Below are positions 24,201 to 26,596 of a DNA stretch of 26,596 nucleotides, one piece after another (position 1 is the first letter of the stretch; each line of letters begins with the position of its first letter). The notes beneath the pieces were generated by a model, which had not been told where the DNA came from, did not search any database, and worked only from the letters and a program-made list of their open reading frames with translations. This DNA comes from Planctomycetota bacterium (GTDB taxonomy: Bacteria > Planctomycetota > UBA1135 > UBA2386). The stretch lies in assembly GCA_020425885.1 (NCBI GenBank), contig JAGQRA010000116.1:1-26596 (forward strand). The letters run 5' to 3'. Both the position numbers and the translations under genes were made by a program.

Positions 24201-24661
24201 CCGGCCATCGCCTCGCGGCGGCAGTGTTGCTGGCGTTCGTGGTCATCGTCGGCTGGCGCGCCGTCGCGCTGGCGCGGACGCGGCCGTTCGAGCTCGGACG
24301 ACCCGAGTATCGGCGGCCGACGCTCGCGGCGAGCGAGCTCGAGTTCAACCACGACATGGACGCAGGGACGCTGCGCGTGCGGGCGGGCAGGGCTGCGCCG
24401 GGCCACGAGACGGTCGGCTTCTTCAAGCTCGGGCCGAGCACGTTCCTCGAGCTGCGGCAGGTCACCGCGAGCTTCGAGGCCAGAGGTGGCGACGACCCGA
24501 ACGGCCCGGTCGATTGGCGGGTCGACGGCGAGGTCGCCCGCCTCGGTGCCGACGAACTCGTGTTCGCCGAGGGGGCGCTGCTCGAGAACGCGACCGGCGC
24601 GTCGGAGCGCTGCAACGAGATCCGCATCGGGCTCCGCAGCGGTCGCGTTCGCGTGCGATAA
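24197..24661 (+). CDS. LptC-like membrane-anchored periplasmic protein
   Basis: A 154-residue protein: one N-terminal membrane helix (about 6-26, AAAVLLAFVVIVGWRAVAL) and a small soluble periplasmic domain likely to be beta-rich (FELGRPEYRRPTLAASELEF, FLELRQVTASFE, GEVARLGADELVFAEGALL). In family terms this is the layout and place of LptC, which hands LPS from LptB2FG to LptA. Sequence identity is too weak to be sure by eye; position (ATG overlapping the lptB stop) is the main support. No lptA or lptD is in the window. Confidence 0.6.
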   Translation: MTGHRLAAAVLLAFVVIVGWRAVALARTRPFELGRPEYRRPTLAASELEFNHDMDAGTLRVRAGRAAPGHETVGFFKLGPSTFLELRQVTASFEARGGDDPNGPVDWRVDGEVARLGADELVFAEGALLENATGASERCNEIRIGLRSGRVRVR

Positions 24662-24675
24662 GGAGCATCGGGCAC

Positions 24676-24704
24676 TTGACAGCGATAATGTAAGCGGATA
24701 CTTA
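24676..24704 (+). promoter_or_regulatory. Sigma-70 type promoter of the Skp-like gene
   Basis: TTGACA (24676-24681, perfect -35), 17 bases, TACTTA (24699-24704). It sits in the only AT-rich stretch of this region, directly between the LptC-like stop and the ATG at 24712. Transcription would start at about 24711, on or beside the ATG, and no Shine-Dalgarno lies before that ATG, so the mRNA may be leaderless. GATAAT (24684-24689) also resembles a -10 but is too close to this -35. Confidence 0.5.
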
Positions 24705-24706
24705 CA
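24689..24706. promoter_or_regulatory. Operator-like inverted repeat over the -10 box
   Basis: TGTAAG-CGGATA-CTTACA, perfect 6-bp arms around a 6-base centre, covering the spacer and -10 of the promoter and ending 6 bases before the start codon. A repressor bound here would block the promoter. As RNA it would be a weak hairpin without a T-run, so a terminator is less likely. Confidence 0.5.
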
Positions 24707-24711
24707 GATCT

Positions 24712-25257
24712 ATGAGAAAGCTGCAAACTGCTCTCGGCATCCTGCTCGGCGGGTGCCTGATGTCTTCCGCCCCGCAGGACCCCGCGACCCCGGCGACCGA
24801 TCCGACCGTCATCGTCGGCACGTTCGATTCCCGTGCCGTGCTCATGGCCTACGTCCGTTCACCTGCCTTCTCCGACTACGTCGCGGCCCAGAAGAAGGAC
24901 ATCGGCGCCGCGATCGCGCGCGCCAGGGAGGTCGGCGATCATGAGCTGATTGCCGAGCTCGAAGCGCTCGGCCCGGAGATGCAGAACCGCATCCATCGGC
25001 AGGGCTTCGGCACCGCGCCGATCGACGACGTCCTGGCCCGCATCGAGGACCGGCTGCCGAAGATCGCGGAGACGGCCGGCGTCGACGTGATCGTCTCGAA
25101 ATGGCAGTTGGCCTACCAGAGTCCGACGGCGCGGTTCGTCGACGTGACCGATCAGCTCGCTGCCGAGTTCGCGCCCGACGAGGCGACGAGAAAGGTGATC
25201 GAGCAGATCAAGACCAAGGACCCGGTGCCGCTGGAGGAGCTGAAGAAGCACCAATAG
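24712..25257 (+). CDS. Skp/OmpH-like periplasmic protein, short form
   Basis: A 181-residue exported protein. The signal MRKLQTALGILLGGC has a lipobox-like LGGC at Cys15, so it may be a lipoprotein. VIVGTFDSRAVLMAYVRSPA (33-52) resembles the first strand and helix of Skp (VVNMGSLFQQVPQ type), and the C-terminal IAETAGVDVIVSK...FVDVTDQLAAEF (about 119-152) matches the Skp end (DLVVDANAVAYNSSDVKDIT). Between them only about 55 residues remain for the helical arms, clearly shorter than the usual coiled-coil tentacles. Skp holds unfolded outer-membrane proteins. It follows the Lpt genes but has its own promoter. Confidence in the family is moderate. Confidence 0.65.
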   Translation: MRKLQTALGILLGGCLMSSAPQDPATPATDPTVIVGTFDSRAVLMAYVRSPAFSDYVAAQKKDIGAAIARAREVGDHELIAELEALGPEMQNRIHRQGFGTAPIDDVLARIEDRLPKIAETAGVDVIVSKWQLAYQSPTARFVDVTDQLAAEFAPDEATRKVIEQIKTKDPVPLEELKKHQ

Positions 25258-25272
25258 CGCCGCATCGCAGCG

Positions 25273-25641
25273 TTACCGCGGCGGGTCGGGTCGGCTGTCC
25301 GTGACCGGGAAGCCGCGGGCGGCGAACACCGACTTCAGCGCCTCGACATCCTGGCGATCCGGATCGTGGCGGACGGTCACCGTTCCGGTGCGGCGATCGA
25401 AGTGCTCGACGCGAGCGCCATCGAGTTCGTCGATGGCATCGCTGAGCTTGACCGCGCACCACACCGGGCAGTCGAGACCTTCGACGCTGAACTCGACGAG
25501 CGGCGCCGCGGTGCCGGGGTCGCGTCGGGCGTCGTCCCATGCCTGATAGCCGAGCCAGCCGCCGAGCGCGGCGACGCCGGCGATCATGATGCGTGTCCGG
25601 ATCGGCAGCGAGGCAGGGGTTCGGGGCGTACGTCTTGACAT
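25273..25641 (-). CDS. Membrane-anchored HMA-like metal-binding protein with CxxxC
   Basis: A 122-residue protein: basic N-terminus, one membrane helix or signal (about 16-35, RIMIAGVAALGGWLGYQAW) and a single domain of the heavy-metal-associated type (about 48-115). The order fits HMA: VEFSVEGLDCPVWC, a helix AVKLSDAIDELDG, VEHFDRRTGTVTVRHDP, then EALKSVFAARGFPV. The metal-binding pair is Cys58 and Cys62, so CPVWC (CxxxC) stands in place of the normal CxxC. It may be a periplasmic metal or redox sensor or carrier. It converges on the Skp-like gene and lies 85 bases downstream of the S9 peptidase gene on the same strand. Confidence 0.7.
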   Translation of the reverse strand: MSRRTPRTPASLPIRTRIMIAGVAALGGWLGYQAWDDARRDPGTAAPLVEFSVEGLDCPVWCAVKLSDAIDELDGARVEHFDRRTGTVTVRHDPDRQDVEALKSVFAARGFPVTDSRPDPPR

Positions 25642-25726
25642 GAGGCCGGGGCCGGCGCGCGGCCGCGGCCATGCTACGGCCGCCGAGCCGAGCCGTTCCG
25701 TATCAGATCGGCCCGGGACTTCACAG

Positions 25727-26596
25727 CTAGCGGCGCGGATCGCTGCCGGCAGAAGCCTCGGCGGCGGCCGCCGGCGCGCTGCCGGTCGCGTTCGGGTCTT
25801 TGATCAGGCCGGCCTGCAGCGCTTCGCGGTAGCTCGGCGCGAACGGGATCTTCTCGGCCATGCGCTCGTGGTACGGGATGCCGCGGCGCATCCACTCGGG
25901 AGCCGGCGCGCCCTTGAGATGGTGATCGAAGAACTCCTGCATGCGCCGGGTGTAGTCGCGCATGTTCTGGGTCTTGCGCAGGCCGTGATCCTCGCCGTTG
26001 TAGTTGAGCAGGTAGGCCTCCTTGCCGAGGCGTCGCATCGCGGTGAAGAACTCGATGCCCTGGTACCACGGCACCGCGCCGTCCTGGTCGTTGTGCAGGA
26101 TCAGCACCGGCGTCCGCACCTTGTCCATGTGGAACAGCGGCGAGTTCTCCCAGTAGCGCATCGGCTGCTCCCAGATCGTGCCGCCGATGCGCGACTGGGT
26201 CTGTTCGTACTGGAACTGGCGCGACATGCCCGAACCCCAGCGGATGCCGCCGTAGGCGCTGAACATGTTGACGACCGGCGCGCCCGACTCGGCGGCGGCG
26301 AAGATGTCGGTGCGGGTGATCAGGTGCGCGGTCTGGTAGCCGCCCCACGAGTGGCCGGCGACGCCGATCGCGTCGCGGTCGACGAAGCCCTGCGCGATCA
26401 GGTGCTGGACGCCGGCGACGACGCACTTCTCGCAGGACTCGCCGGGGTAGCCCTCGCGGTAGACGATGTCGGGCACGAACCAGAGGTAGCCGTTCGAGAC
26501 GTAGTAGGCGGCGTTCGGTGAGGTGCCGGGGCCGGGCGTGACGAAGCGATGGATGCCCTGCGAGCTGCGCTCGTAGAAGTAGACCATCATCGGGTA
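25727..26596 (-). CDS. Prolyl oligopeptidase family (S9) serine peptidase, C-terminal part
   Basis: Partial: the frame enters from beyond the right edge of the window, and only the last 289 codons or so are present. This is the alpha/beta-hydrolase catalytic domain of S9 peptidases, with the nucleophile motif GHSWGGY (Ser81, counted from the Met at 26590), catalytic Asp in HNDQDGAVP (Asp170) and catalytic His in GEDHG (His202). Before it come YYVSNGYLWFVPDIVYREGYPG, as in dipeptidyl-/acylaminoacyl-peptidases. The N-terminal beta-propeller expected for the family would lie outside. Pro/Ala/Ser-rich end. The exact substrate is unknown. Confidence 0.9.
   Translation of the reverse strand, partial: YPMMVYFYERSSQGIHRFVTPGPGTSPNAAYYVSNGYLWFVPDIVYREGYPGESCEKCVVAGVQHLIAQGFVDRDAIGVAGHSWGGYQTAHLITRTDIFAAAESGAPVVNMFSAYGGIRWGSGMSRQFQYEQTQSRIGGTIWEQPMRYWENSPLFHMDKVRTPVLILHNDQDGAVPWYQGIEFFTAMRRLGKEAYLLNYNGEDHGLRKTQNMRDYTRRMQEFFDHHLKGAPAPEWMRRGIPYHERMAEKIPFAPSYREALQAGLIKDPNATGSAPAAAAEASAGSDPRR

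Noticed and set aside
24662..24693. A micro-ORF (AAGGAG, then TTG ACA GCG ATA ATG TAA) before the Skp-like gene
   Set aside because: The TTG is part of a perfect -35 box and the peptide would be five residues; the promoter reading is simpler.

Overview
The window (26,596 bases, high GC) reads as chromosomal sequence from a Gram-negative-type bacterium, most likely a planctomycete or close relative. This is inference from gene content: two secreted or membrane proteins with squalene-cyclase/prenyltransferase-like repeats, a lipoprotein sulfatase, glycine-rich lipoproteins, a flagellin, LptFG/LptB-type lipopolysaccharide transport genes, SurA- and Skp-like chaperones, and several starts without a Shine-Dalgarno sequence. 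There is no rRNA, CRISPR array, transposase or phage gene.

Layout. 1-1.75 kb: a lipoprotein of unknown function and a tRNA-Phe(GAA), both leftward, in a stretch of visibly lower GC. 1.8-3.3 kb: def-ribF, a leftward pair. 3.45-5.1 kb: a rightward TPR protein followed by rpsT (S20). 5.2-11.2 kb: a leftward block of flagellin, two paralogous proteins that join a TonB-like membrane anchor (SxxxH in the membrane helix) and a proline/acidic linker to an alpha/alpha-toroid repeat domain, and a SurA-like chaperone. The gap between the two paralogs holds a 250-bp tandem duplication with perfect hairpins. 11.26-13.46 kb: a DprE2-DprE1-like pair, the two-step epimerase that makes polyprenyl-phosphoryl-arabinose in mycobacteria. 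13.7-15.4 kb: a DEAD-box helicase with DESD in motif II and, convergent to it, a divergent stand-alone GroES-like protein. 15.5-19.4 kb: lipoprotein sulfatase, N-acetylneuraminate lyase and, tail to tail, an AGE-family 2-epimerase, together suggesting use of sulfated or sialylated glycans. 19.6-25.3 kb: a Gly-rich lipoprotein, then LptF/G, LptG/F, LptB and an LptC-like protein with stop/start overlaps, then a Skp/OmpH-like protein with its own AT-rich promoter and operator-like inverted repeat. 25.3-26.6 kb: a membrane-anchored HMA-like protein with CxxxC and the C-terminal part of an S9 prolyl oligopeptidase cut by the window edge.

The common theme is envelope biogenesis: lipid-linked sugar synthesis, LPS transport, periplasmic chaperones, lipoproteins and TonB-like anchored proteins. 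The most novel candidates are the tandem TonB-anchor/alpha-toroid proteins with their structured leaders and 250-bp repeats, and the DprE1/DprE2 pair outside the actinobacteria, whose DprE1 lacks the cysteine targeted by benzothiazinone drugs. All functions are assigned from motifs read by eye; no database search was run.
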